DNA of 64,000 bases from Rehmannia glutinosa (Eukaryota; Streptophyta; Magnoliopsida; Lamiales; Orobanchaceae). The stretch's first letter is position 1; each line of letters opens with the position of its first letter. The notes under the pieces were generated by a model, which saw nothing but the letters and a program-made list of their open reading frames with translations, searched no databases and had not been told where the DNA came from. The stretch covers positions 124,001 to 188,000 of the forward strand of contig JABTTQ020000654.1 in NCBI GenBank assembly GCA_016081115.2, written 5' to 3'. Positions 11,896-22,858 of the stretch are shown piece by piece. A program made the translations under genes and the position numbers.

Positions 11896-13477
11896 TATTG
11901 GGAAATTTATTGCTTAGATTTTGATGAATGCCATGTAAAACTTAGACTAGAAAGTTGGCACCCCATTTTCCTTGTAATTCTTATTGTAATAAATAGGGCA
12001 GTATAAGCTGAGTCAAGTCAGCTATGCCTGGGAATACAAGAAGTCAACTGAAGACTGCAATAAAGACTCCGCTGAGGAACAACTGAGTATGGACAAGAAA
12101 GAAGACCAAGGACTCGACTGAAGGAGTATCGGCTGTGACACAGCTATATGAAGAGTCAATCAAGTCAACCCAAGAAGCCAAATCTCAAGTTGAAGTGACA
12201 GATGAGTCATCCAATCATTGTAGCAGATTCAAGTCACCTGGGAAAAGGCACCGGCAAAGAGGAGTTAACTGAAAAGAATCCGTTGCACAAAAGTCAAGAA
12301 CATTACCTAAACAAGTAATACTTCCATACTGCCATGTCTTAAAATGCTCAGTCCCAGAAGCATGCAAAAGGAATAAACCAATGGGAAGCACTGCACCTCG
12401 TGTCAGAACCTGAAAATCTAGACATTCATTTAATACGAGGAAATGTCTACATGTCAAGATTGAAGACCAAGAAAAGACAAGCCAACGAACACAAGTGACT
12501 TTTGAAAATTAGACTATCTCTTCAATGGGCAGATTTTTGAAAGTTCACTATAAAAGGCTGAGGAATCACTTTGAGAAAAGGTTACCTTGATTACCTGAAC
12601 CACGAAAAAACAAGAATTATTCATACTGTAACCTGCAAAATATTCTCAAGTTATTCAAGCAAATCCTCAAGCCTAAATCTCGAAACAAATCGATCCAACA
12701 CTAAGCTGTGAAGGAAAGACAACTTCAAACTGTTGAAGAGGAAACTTTTGAAGAAGCAAAAGGGGTCTACTTTCCAAGGAGGATTGTAGAAAGGTTCAAG
12801 GTCGAACCAATCTCAAGTTATTGGAGGGGTCGTGATCAAATCTAAAAAGCTTGAGAAAGTAAGCAAGAAGTAACAAGGCAGCCGCCCTGTGAAGAAGCTG
12901 AGTCAGACAAGAAGCCAGCTGAGTGATCAAGGCATCTCCAGACTGAGTCCCAAAGGAGCAAGTCAGTTGTGTGAACAATACTTGTATCTGGACTGATAAC
13001 CACTTTTTACACTGATCATTACTTAGTGCATTCCTCCAGGAGTTAGAGAAGAGAGGAGTAGAAGAATTACCCCATCTTCGAACCTCTATAAAAATTATTG
13101 TGTCATTTACATTTCAGCATTTTATTTTTGCATATCACTTTATATCTGCTGATAATTTGCTATCCAATTGATAATTAACAAGGTGCTAAAATCAAGTGTT
13201 AAAACAAACTTAAATCAAATTCAAGGGTGTTAAGTCTTCCGCTGAAAATCTCATCACAGCCAAGTTAAGGTTTAGTCTAAGCAGCTGAGTTATTCTATCA
13301 ACCGCTCTTTCGAGTCTGTTGAGTGGCTAACTCTGCTGATTAACTAACTTAGATGTCCATCAAGGACTTAACTCTGTAATTAACTCTGTAATATTTTAAA
13401 AGGACTAAAATCGAAAAGTTGGTAAAGTTTATTCAACCCCCCCTTCTAAACCTTACTCACACCCCTTGGGACCTACA
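11896..13477 (+). repeat. 5' LTR of S3
   Basis: It starts TATTGGGAAA, the TG of other copies having become TA by one substitution, and ends GGGACCTACA. By eye it differs from the S3 3' LTR at scattered single bases. That places the insertion in the past but clearly after S2. Confidence 0.9.
12009..13094 (+). promoter_or_regulatory. LTR promoter landmarks: TGAGTCA boxes and two TATA-like boxes
   Basis: Three perfect TGAGTCA sites lie at 12009-12015, 12203-12209 and 12899-12905. This is the GCN4/AP-1-type core bound by bZIP factors in plants. Two TATA-like strings follow: TATAAAAG at 12549-12556 and TATAAAAA at 13087-13094. The second lies in a position conserved in the S2-S4 LTRs. Which one is used cannot be told from sequence. 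Confidence 0.45.
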
Positions 13478-13479
13478 AG

Positions 13480-13491
13480 TGGTATCAGAGC
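13480..13491 (+). promoter_or_regulatory. Primer binding site of S3 (tRNA-iMet)
   Basis: TGGTATCAGAGC lies two bases after the LTR end. It is the standard complement of the 3' end of plant initiator methionine tRNA and is used by most copia elements. Confidence 0.95.
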
Positions 13492-13604
13492 GGTTGGTTC
13501 ATTGAGCCTTCCATACTGGTTACTGAACTAGATCTCCAATCTTTCAAAGAAATTTTTAACACTTGCTCTTTCAAAATCTATTTCTATTCAGCAAAGTTAT
13601 TATC

Positions 13605-15712
13605 ATGGAAGCAAATTTGACACGCATTCCTATGGTCACAATTGAGAAGTTTGATGACTGGAAAATTCGTATGCAGGCTCATCTATCTGCTTTACATGAC
13701 GAAGTGTGGCTAGTGATAGAGGATGGGCCACTGCAAATATTGAAAGTGAACACAGTTGCAAGGAGAGCAAATTTGCAGAAAAGGAAGAGAGAATAAGCTG
13801 TAGCTGAAGCAATACCAGCCTTAGTTGAAAAACCAAGGACTGAATGGACCAACGATGATAGAAAGAGATACAACTTGGACAACATGGCCAAGGATATTCT
13901 CTACAAGACTCTGGACAAAGCAATGTTCAATAAAGTCAAGTCATGCAATACAACAAAAGAAATCTAGGATAAATTAACTTTAATTTGTGAATGATCAGAG
14001 CAAATTAAAGAAAACAAATTATCTGTTGTTGTTCAAAAATTTGAAAACTTTAAAATGCTTGCAGGTGAGACAATGGATCAGTTGGATGCTAGATTCACTG
14101 AAATTACAAATGAGCTCTCAGCACTTGGAAAGAAATACATACAGAAGGAGATGTGTATGAAGATTCTAAGGAGTCTCCCAGTTGAATGGGAAATGAAGAC
14201 CATGGCTCTAAGGCACTCGATGGACCTATCGATAACATCCAATCATGAGCTATTCTCAGACCTCAAAGCTTATGAATTTGAGCTGAGAAGAAAGGATCAA
14301 GAGGAGATAGTTGTACCCAAAACAGTTGCACTTATAGTCAAGGATGGGAAGAGAGCTTAAGTCAAGGAAGCCATTGACTAGGAAGAGATTGCCCTTATGG
14401 TTAAAAGATTCAACAAGTTCTTCAATAAGAACTATAAGAGAAACAAGGGTGAATCCTCCAGGAGACATTCAGCTCCCTCCAAGTCAAGAGAAGATAGGCC
14501 ACCCAAGAGAGCTGAGTATCAAAAGGTTGAATATCAAAGAGCTGATAACCCAAGAACAGAAAGAGCTGATCAAAGAGTTGAGAACCTGTGTTGGAACTGT
14601 AGACAACCAGGACACTTTGCTATTGAATGTCCATATCCTGTAGTCAATAAATACATCAATGAAGAAGAAAGAAGAGTCTTCAGATAAACAAGACAGGAAA
14701 AGAAAAATGCCATGTTGGCTGCAGAGACTGCTGAGACAGCTAAGTCCAAAGAAGCAGTGGACTCAGAGAGTAGTGAAGCTGACTAATCAAGTGATTCTGA
14801 AGAAGAAGCATTGATCTGTCTAATGGCTAAAGAACAAGATCAACCTGACCAAGAAGATGAGGTACACTCTAACTCATCTTACTCAGATTCTAGCGATATT
14901 GATTGTGACACACACACTTCATCACCCACTGATCTTTATGATTCATTAGGCAAAATGATGAAAAATTTTGAGCACATTAAATCCTCACACACACTATTAA
15001 ACGAGGAAAATAGCCAGCTCAAAAGCCAAAACTCATAGCTGACTAAGGAGCTGAGTACTCTAAGTCACATAGCTGATGAGAACAAAGAGCTGAAGGCTGA
15101 GAATGCTAAACTAATAGCAGAGATAGCTGCTACAAAAAAAGGGAAAATGATCTCAAAAATGTGATTGCATCTTTTACAAAGGCATCTAAATCATTGGATG
15201 ACCTTATTTTGAGCCAAAAAGAGTATGGAGATAAGACAGGCATAAGATTCAATTCCTTTGTGCACAGTCAAACTACCAGAGTGATTTTGAAAAAAGGATC
15301 TTCAAGTAATGAAGCATCTCAAAAATCCAAGACACCAAATGTTGCACCCACATTCACTCCAAAGCACAACTCGACTTGGATATAAAGGAAAAGGAAAACA
15401 GCCAGTTGAATATGCAGAGAGGACAGTGAGAAGAAATCCAGCAGAGTTCCTCAGCAAACTCAAAATAGGAAGTACTCTGTGAAGAATAAACAGAGGTACC
15501 AAAAACCCCAGAAGTTTCATCAAAGAAACTTATATGATGGGAATGGTAGAAACTACCCAAGCCAAGCTGATTGGAACAATGTGAAATATCAGCAAAGATC
15601 TATGGAATATAAGCCCAAATGGCAAAGGCCTAGAACTCAGCAAAGGCCATTCCAAAAGAAAAAGAGTTATCATCAGCACACATATGCACCCAGGCACTAC
15701 ACTCAAAAATAG
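13605..15712 (+). pseudogene. S3 gag
   Basis: It starts MEANLTRIPMVTIEKFDDW. Residues near 14055-14360 carry the copia gag core (LDARFTEITNELSALG, LRSLPVEWEMK). A CCHC zinc knuckle, CWNCRQPGHFAIEC, lies at about 14588-14630. After it comes a Glu/Ser/Asp-rich linker, a predicted coiled coil (15050-15200) and a basic, Gln/Tyr/His-rich tail (15479-15712). This extended gag is usual for Sireviruses. It is broken by stops near 13795, 14358, 14687 and 15037 and by frameshifts. Sequence identity to S3's partner S4 ends at about 15715, where the Athila fragment starts. Confidence 0.85.
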
Positions 15713-15714
15713 TA

Positions 15715-16573
15715 CAACTAATTTGAGAGGCTAATGCGGACATAGTATCAAGTTCAAGAACACCGGCAACTTTCCTTGGCGTAGATCTCTCAGAAGGCCA
15801 TTGATAACTATTGGCAGCCATTTCTTCTAGTAAAAGCATGGCTTCACTTGGAGTTTTAGCCATCAATGTACCTCCCGTTGCAGCATCAATAATAGTCCTC
15901 GAATGCCCATTCATACCATTGTAGAAGTACTGTACTTTTTGCCAATCTGCGTACCCTTGTTGTGGACACCTCCTCAATAATTCCTTGAATCGCTCCCAAG
16001 CTTCGTAGAGTGGTTCAAAGTCGATTTGATGAAATTGAGCAATCTCACTCTTCAGTTGAAGTGTCTTGCTAGATGGAAAGAATTTTGTCATGAATTCTTC
16101 AGTGAGATCATCCCAACTAGTGATACTTCCGGGTGGGAAGGTTTGAAGCCATTGTCTAGCTTTGTCACGAAGTGAAAACGGAAATAACCTCAACCGAATA
16201 GCTTTATCTGGAACCCCATTCATTTTTATTGTGTCACATATCTCAAGAAAAACGGCCAAATGAGTGTTAGGGTCGTCCACAACACTACCCCCAAACTGGT
16301 TTTGTTGTACCATGTTGATCAAGGCCGGTTTCAATTCAAAATTGTTCGCGTTGATTGGTTGGCGAACAATGCCTGAATAATTTTGGTTCGTGGTTGGTCA
16401 AAAATAGTCACGAATGGCCTCTCCAGTGGTGCAATAACGGGTATGCGGTTTTCATCATCACTGTTTTCTGCCATTTTTGCGAATTCGATTCTTCGTGCGG
16501 CTCTAATCTTTCGAAGTGTTCTTTCAATTTCTGGATCAAATAAGATTAAATTAGCACTTTTATTTCTTCGCAT
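15715..16573 (-). pseudogene. Athila gag, N-terminal part
   Basis: On the minus strand the reading starts at MRRNKSANLILFDPEIERT (about 16573), a typical Athila gag opening. It continues after a frameshift near 16335 with IQFGG-like text, HLAVFLEICDTIKMNG, RLFPFSLRDKARQWL, PPGSITSWDDL, EFMTKFFP, AWERFKELLRRCP and AANSYQWPSER. These are the Retrotrans_gag landmarks of the Athila clade. It is cut off before the zinc finger and protease. Confidence 0.88.
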
Positions 16574-16678
16574 CAACAAGAAAACACAAAAATGGCAATA
16601 ACCCAATTGTAACAAGAACCAATCTAAATTAAAGTAAAACTACTAAGTAATATTATTAGCGCAAATAAGATGAATTAT

Positions 16679-16696
16679 TCCCCGGCAACGGCGCCA
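16679..16696 (-). promoter_or_regulatory. Athila primer binding site (tRNA-Asp type)
   Basis: The minus strand reads TGGCGCCGTTGCCGGGGA six bases after the LTR end. This is the hallmark PBS of Athila elements. Confidence 0.9.
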
Positions 16697-16702
16697 AAAA
16701 CT

Positions 16703-18060
16703 TGTTAGAGATTTTTTCAAACCGCAAGTCTACGGTGTCAAGTTTTAATATAGAGAAATAAGGTTGTCGAATCCACAGGAATAATTATCGAATTATCGCT
16801 AAGTATTAAAGTATAGTAGTCTAACTTTATTTAGAAATTCAATATTTGATGGAGTTGATTATACTAAAAATACCAAAAATAAATCAAGAATATGAAAATA
16901 TCAATGAGTTTATCCAAATGATTAAATGAATTCTAGAGGTGTGATGAATCTAGTTATCCCTTATGTTATCAATATGGTTTATCAATCATCAATTATCAAT
17001 TTATAAGTCAAGATTTCTACAATAATCATTTCCTCTCTCGAGTGCCGAATGATTTTAGATCTCAATTGGGAAATCAATATCTCTATAAAAATCACCAATT
17101 GAAATCTCAATAAAAGCTATGAATCTTGATAAATGACTTCAAAGGATTCACAAATCTCTCAATTCTATGAAATCCTAGGTTATGCTATTTCAAGGTCATG
17201 TATTCAATTACCTCTCTCAAGTATCAAATCAAATACACCAAAACAATCTAAATTATTGATCAAGTAATTTAGAAGCAATAGATCCAAATATCACAAATAA
17301 ATTGATAGATCTAGATTGACAAACCACAATCTCAAAACAAAAGTTCAAACATAGATTACACCATCCCTCTAGAATTATCGAGTTTAGCTCATGATTAAAG
17401 AAAATGAATCAATAAAAATACAACAATACATCTTACAAAATATGGAGAAAGTAACAAAATAAGAACAAGAGTTGAGGGATCTTCTCTATTTCTAGATGAT
17501 AAGAGCCTTCAATCTTCTTCTCCAAGCTTGTCCCAAGATGTTTCTATTCTTCTCCCTTGTCTTCTTGTTGTTTTGTTGTCTTCCAAATGGTCCAAGATGC
17601 CTGAATTTTCGCCCATATGTCTCTATTTATAACCCCTTCCAGATCCAAGAAAAAGGTAGGCAAACATAGGAAATTCCACCCCGGGTGCTGCGGCGCCTAG
17701 CACGCATGTTGCAAAATTACCGCCCGGGCGCTGCAGTGCCGGGCGTTGGGCGCTACAGTGCCCACACATGCCCTGCCAATCCGCCGACCCTGTCGCGGGT
17801 GCTGCAGCGCCAAGGGCCGGGCGCTGCAGTGCCCGCCCGTGCTTAGGCCAAAATGCAATTTTTCCTTCTTCTAACGCGATTTCTTCTTTCTTCGCGCCGT
17901 TTTTCATCATTTTCTTCATTTCTCGGCTACCAAATCTGTATTGACTCTTCATCGACACTAAATGAAATAAATTAGACTCTAACGACTCTAAAAACACCCA
18001 AAAATAAAACTAAATCCTAATCTAAAATACTCAATTAATTGGTAAAATACCAACTTAACA
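16703..18060 (-). repeat. Athila 5' LTR
   Basis: The 1358-bp unit has TG...CA ends in either orientation. The end next to the PBS reads TCTCTAACA on the minus strand and the far end TGTTAAGTTGG. It is noncoding and AT-rich, except for a GC-rich block near 17680-17840 with several GGGCGCTGCAG-like repeats. Pieces of a related LTR also appear inside S2 at about 22020-23018. Confidence 0.8.
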
Positions 18061-19222
18061 CTCCCATACAACTGAGATGGAATTGCTGCGTGAATTTCAT
18101 CGCAAGGAACTTCTGCACGTAGAGGAGAATATGAATACCAAATTCAGTCTTCTTATGGTTGAAATGAAACTGGTGGCAACCGAGTCCAAAGCCACCCGCT
18201 CGAGTTTGAACAAAGATACTCCGAGCCGACTCAGCGTAATTGACCATTAGCCGACTGGACTTCATGCTTGCTGGGATGTTTCCAGGGGTTCCTCTCTCCT
18301 TTGATGATGCCAAAAAGGGCGAAGAGGAATACCAAAAGAGTTTCAAGGAGACAACCGCTGTAGAAAAGACAGATGCAGCTGTTGAGTAGAGGAAAGAAAA
18401 GGGAAAAGCTGTTGAGGGGGAAAGGTCAAAGGATGTGACCTTAATGCTTGCTGAAACCCCTCAGCAAGGTCATGTCACAACCAAAGATAATCAGCAAACT
18501 TCATGTAACTCTGCCGCTCTATCACTCTGTTGTGCCCATGTCTCATAAGAAAAAGATTGTAGAAGCAGAGATGGAGGATTATGACAAGAGAACGGATGTC
18601 CATGTTGAAGAAATGTTGAAACAATTTGGAGGCATTCCGGCAGGAAAAGATACAGATACCATTCCAGATGACGGACAAGAGCCAAGATCTGTTGAAGAAT
18701 TCAAAACGCTCGAGTCCGAAGGCTATTTCAAAAACATGTCCATAGCCCAAACACGGGGACTTGTACTTTGGGAGAAAGGTCGAAGTCATGCGAAGAAGGC
18801 GACAAGCAGCAGACTACTAGCGATCACTCCTTGGTCACTCTCTTGGTAAGAAGAAGACTCCAGTACAATACACGGCCAGTGGAGGAAGAAGAAGTGGCGG
18901 AGGTAGAGGCTTTAAACCTATACCTCTACCCAAAAAAATTGAATACATAGATCCAAGCAAGAAAGGAAGGATCTATTGGGCTGGGTACGATGAAGTAGCC
19001 AATATGGAAGTGAAGAGGAAGAATGTTGAATATGTAAAGAGGATTGAAGAGGAAAACAAAAGGCAAGATCAGTTGTGGCAAGAAAGACAGGAAAGAAAAA
19101 GAAGAGATGAAACTGCCAAGAGAGCCTACGAGAAGAAGAAAGCGGCTGAAGAAGAAAAGAAAAGAAAAAGAGCTGACGAAGATAGAGCTGAAGAAGAAAG
19201 AAAGAGGCAGCGAAGGCGATGA
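18061..19222 (+). pseudogene. S3 env-like ORF, C-terminal part
   Basis: The sequence restarts at CTCCCATAC, matching S4 near 57211. It covers the last third of the env-like ORF: an amphipathic segment (MELLREFH-like), a PFDDAKKG-type motif, a region with VEEMLKQFGGIPAGKDTD (18607-18660), a Gly/Arg-rich segment and a strongly charged tail. The tail at 19004-19222 is a KR/E-rich coiled coil with RIEEENKRQDQLWQER. Stops break it, for example near 18249 and 18388. Confidence 0.75.
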
Positions 19223-19494
19223 AGTGTTGCTGCCAACCCCTTCATGTATTTTACTTTTGTAAATACATATGTATGTAAGTCTTCTGTACATTAAATGAAA
19301 AATCTGTATTTTGCGTAGAAATAGTATATGCTCTGATTGCTCTTATACACATTGTAAACAAGCTGTGTAAAGAACAATAATGATATGATCAATAAAACGA
19401 TCTATTTAACACATACATTCTTTGTTTCTAAATTGTCTGTATGTATCTTTGCTATTTACATATTGTTTGTATGTATTTAAGTTTTAGCATCATC

Positions 19495-19508
19495 AAAAAG
19501 GGGGAAAT
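19495..19508 (+). promoter_or_regulatory. Polypurine tract of S3
   Basis: AAAAAGGGGGAAAT sits directly before the 3' LTR, at the same place as in S1, S2 and S4. Confidence 0.9.
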
Positions 19509-21490
19509 TGTTGGGAAATTTATTGCTTAGATTTTGATGAATGCCATGTAAAACTTAGACTAGAAAGTTGGCACCCCATTTTCCTTGTAATTCTTATTTT
19601 AATAAATAGGGTTGTATAAGCTGAGTCAAGTCAGCTATGCCTGGGAATACAAAAAGTCAACTGAAGACTGGAATAAAGACTCTGCTGAGGAACAGCTGAG
19701 TATGGCCAAGAAACAAGACCAAGGACTCGACTGAAGGAGTATCGGCTGTGACACAGCTGTATGAAGAGTCAATCAAGTCAACTCAAGAAGCCAAGTCTCA
19801 AGTTGAAGTGACAGATGAGTCATCCAATCATTGTAGCAGACTCAAGTCACCTGGGGAAAAGGCAACTGCAAAGAGGAGTTAACAGAAAAGAATCCATTGC
19901 ACAAATGTTAAGAACATTACCTAAACAAGTAATACTTCCATGCTGCCATGTCTTAAAGTGATCAGTCCCAGAAGCGTGCAAAAGGAATAAACCAATGGGA
20001 AGCACTGCACCTCGTGTCAGAACATGAATAGCTGGACATTCATTTAATACGAGGAAATGTCTACATGTCAAGATTGAAGACCAAGAAAAGACAAGCCAAC
20101 GAACACAAGTGACTTTTGAAAATCGGCCTATCTCTTCAACGGGCAGATTTTTGAATGTTCACTATAAAAGGCTGAGGAATCACTTTGAGAAAAGGTTACC
20201 TTGATTACCTGAACCACGAAAAAACAAGAATTATTCATACTATAACCTGCAAAATATTCTCAAGTTATTCAAGCAAATCCTCAAGCCTAAATCTCGAAGG
20301 AAATCGATCCAACACTAAGCTGTGAAGGAAAGACAACTTAAAACTGTTGAAGAGGAAACTTTTGAAGAAGCAAAAGGGGTCTACTTTCCAAAGAGGATTG
20401 TAGAAAGGTTCAAGGTCGAACCAATCTCAAGTTATTGGAGGGCTTCGTGATCAAATCCAAGAAGCTTGAGAAAGTAAGCTGAAGTAACAAGGCAGCCGCC
20501 CTGTGAAGAAGCTGAGTCGGACAAGAAGCCAGCTGAGTGATCAAGGCATCTCGAGACTGAGTCCCAAAGGAGCAAGTCAGTTGTGTGATCAAGACTTGTA
20601 TCTGGATTGATAACCACTTTTACACTGATCATTACTTAGTGGATTCCTTCAGGAGTTGGAGAAGAGAGGAGTAGAAGAATTACCCCATCTTCGAAACTCT
20701 ATAAAAATTATTGTGTCATTTACATTTCAGCATTTTATTTCTGCATATCACTTTATATCTGCTGATAATTTGCTATCCAATTGATAATTAACAAGGTGCT
20801 AAAATCAAGTGTTAAAACAAACTTAAATCAAATTCAAGGGTGTTAAGGGTGCGATTGGATATGCTTTCATTTTGAAAATTTTCTTTTCGCTAGAGAATAG
20901 TTGAAAAAAAATTCTGATGAAAGTTTTTGCAAAATTTTGAGAGTGTGAATGGATATGTAATGATGAATGTTGATTTGATTTAAAAATAGTAAATTAATGA
21001 TTGGATGTGATTGGTAGTTAGAAATGTGTGAGTGAGTGAATAGTGAAATTTGTGGGAAAATGTGTAATAATGATTAGTTTTTTGTGAAAAAATGTGTATA
21101 TGTGATTGGTGAAAGAAAAAATGAGAAAAAATGAAAGTGAGAGAATAGTATAGTTTTTGAAAATTTTTATAAACAATCGCATGTTTGGTCAAAAAAATTC
21201 TCCAGCGGAATGAAAATGAAATCTCATTCATATCCAATCGCAGCCTAAGTCTTCTGCTGAAAATCTCATCACAACCAAGTTAAGGTTTAGTCTAAACAGC
21301 TGAGTTATTCTATCAACAGCTCTTTCGAATCTGTTGAGTGGCTAACTCTACTGATTAACTAACTTAGTTGTCCATCTAGGACTTAGCTTAGTAATTAACT
21401 CTGTAATATTTTAAAAGGACTAAAATCGAAAAGTTGGTAAGGTTTATTCAACCCCCTTCTAAACCTTACTCACACCCCTTGGGACCTACA
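19509..21490 (+). repeat. 3' LTR of S3, interrupted by a MITE
   Basis: It starts TGTTGGGAAA after the PPT and ends GGGACCTACA before the CAGGC duplication. Its 1982 bp includes a 399-bp MITE plus 3-bp duplication; without them it is 1580 bp, matching the 5' LTR. Confidence 0.92.
20847..21245. mobile_element. Tourist-like (PIF/Harbinger) MITE
   Basis: The 399-bp insertion is flanked by TAA on both sides (20844-20846 and 21246-21248). Its terminal inverted repeats are GGGTGCGATTGGATATG and, from the other end, GGCTGCGATTGGATATG, 16 of 17 bases matching. It is AT-rich and noncoding. TAA duplication with GG-starting repeats fits the Tourist group. The empty site is visible in the S3 5' LTR at about 13230. 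Confidence 0.88.
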
Positions 21491-22560
21491 CAGGCATGTT
21501 CCCTGGGGTCCCTATCTCCTTTGATGATGCCCAAAAGGGGGAAGAGGAGTACCTAAGGAATTTGAAAAAGAAGTACCAGAAGAAGAAGAAAAGAAAATGT
21601 AGAGGGGGAACATTCAAAGGACTTGACCTTAATGATTGTTGAAACCTCTCGCAGGTCAGAATAGGAAAATAGAAGACCTCAATAATCATGGCAAAAAAAG
21701 ATGACTCGAAGAGATCGAACAAGTTGTGTCCATATTGAAGATGAAAATAAAAATATTAGAAGCAAGAGGATGGTAGAATTCGATAAAAAGACGGACCCTT
21801 CGCGTTGAAGAAATGTTGAAACATTTGGTGGCATTCTCACTTTAGCAGGAAAGGATCAAGATGATTTATTCACTTTGATGCGGAGACGACAAGATATGAT
21901 TAAAGAATTTAAAACGCTCGAATCAAGGCTATTTCCAAAAGATGTTTTTGCCCAAGCTTGGGATTTGTAATGGGAGAATGGTCTTAAGTTATGCAAAGAA
22001 TTTGATAGGTATCAAATCACTATTAAAGACCATTCTACGGTGTCAAGTTTTAGTATAGGTTTTGAAAGTAGGGTTATCGTCTCCACAGCGGAAGACTTAT
22101 TTATACTAAGTACTATAATTAAAATACACCTATCTAGAAAGGAGGAGGAAGAAGTGGTGGAGGAAGAGGTTTTGGTTCGAGACAAATTATCAAACACGTA
22201 GAAGATGAATTCTAGACCTAGACCCCTACCCAAAAAAATCGAATATGTAGTTCTATAAGAAGGAAAGGATCTCTGGGGTGAGGTATGATGAAGTTCCAAC
22301 GAATTGGGAAGTGGCTAGGAAAATCACTACATGAAAAGAATAGAAGAGGAAAATAGAAGACAAGACCAGCTATGGGAAGAGAGGAAGCGAAAAGATGTGT
22401 TCAATTACCTCTCTCGAAGAGAGCTTATGAAAAGAATCTAAATTATTGAAGATAATGAAGATGAAATCAAAAAAGAAAAGATAAATGATTAATATACATG
22501 CAAATTTCAAAACTAGAAAGAAGGTTCAAACATAAGTTACGATGAAGTGTTGTTGTGAAC
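21491..22560 (+). pseudogene. S2 env-like ORF, C-terminal part, mosaic with Athila LTR
   Basis: It continues S2 env text from 11895 (CAGGCATGTTCCC, then the PFDDAQKG-type motif near 21517-21540) and is badly frameshifted. From about 22020 the text alternates between env-like sequence and stretches that match the Athila LTR at 16703-18060, in the same order. Clear Athila-like pieces are around 22030-22135 (ACGGTGTCAAGTTTTA), 22185-22215 (ATGAATTCTAGA), 22400-22418 (TTCAATTACCTCTCTC), 22437-22452 (TCTAAATTATTGA) and 22520-22540 (GGTTCAAACATA). Confidence 0.65.
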
Positions 22561-22845
22561 CCTTCATGTATTTTACTCTTGTAAATACATTTTTGTGTAA
22601 GTCATTGTATATTCAATAAAGTGTTTTGTAATTTCTCACTTTATATTTGTATCTTAGCATAGACTTTTGTAATTTGCTTAGATTTAAATATGCTTGATAC
22701 ACTAAAAACAAAATGTGTCCAAAAGGACAAGAATGTTATGATCAATAAAATGATTGATTCTACGCATACGTTCTTTGTTATTGCATTATCGTATGTATCT
22801 TTGTTGTTTACATGTTGCTTAATGTTTTTAAGTTTTGGCATCGTC

Positions 22846-22858
22846 AAAAGGGGAAAAT
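22846..22858 (+). promoter_or_regulatory. Polypurine tract of S2
   Basis: AAAAGGGGAAAAT lies directly before the S2 3' LTR. Confidence 0.85.

Larger units (their letters stand above)
15715..18060 (-). mobile_element. Athila-type Ty3/gypsy fragment (5' LTR, PBS, gag)
   Basis: Read on the minus strand, the 5' LTR (18060-16703) is followed by a tRNA-Asp-type PBS and the start of an Athila gag. The fragment stops at 15715 in the middle of that gene. Its right border is a precise LTR end; its left border is a deletion junction with S3 gag. The simplest history is insertion into S3, then a deletion that removed the rest of Athila and S3's pol. Confidence 0.85.
11896..21490 (+). mobile_element. Sirevirus S3, complete insertion with internal deletion
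   Basis: S3 has a 5' LTR (11896-13477), initiator-Met PBS, gag, a large replaced interior, the env-like 3' end, PPT and 3' LTR (19509-21490), with a perfect 5-bp target duplication. Without the MITE and its target duplication, the LTR lengths are 1582 and 1580 bp. Compared with S4, S3 lacks everything from the end of gag to the late env-like region, about 7.4 kb including all of pol. A minus-strand Athila fragment occupies that gap. S3 cannot encode its own mobility. Confidence 0.9.

Noticed and set aside
19004..19222. Lys/Arg/Glu-rich ORF as a separate nuclear protein gene
   Set aside because: It is the C-terminal coiled coil of the Sirevirus third ORF, repeated at the same place in S1, S2 and S4.
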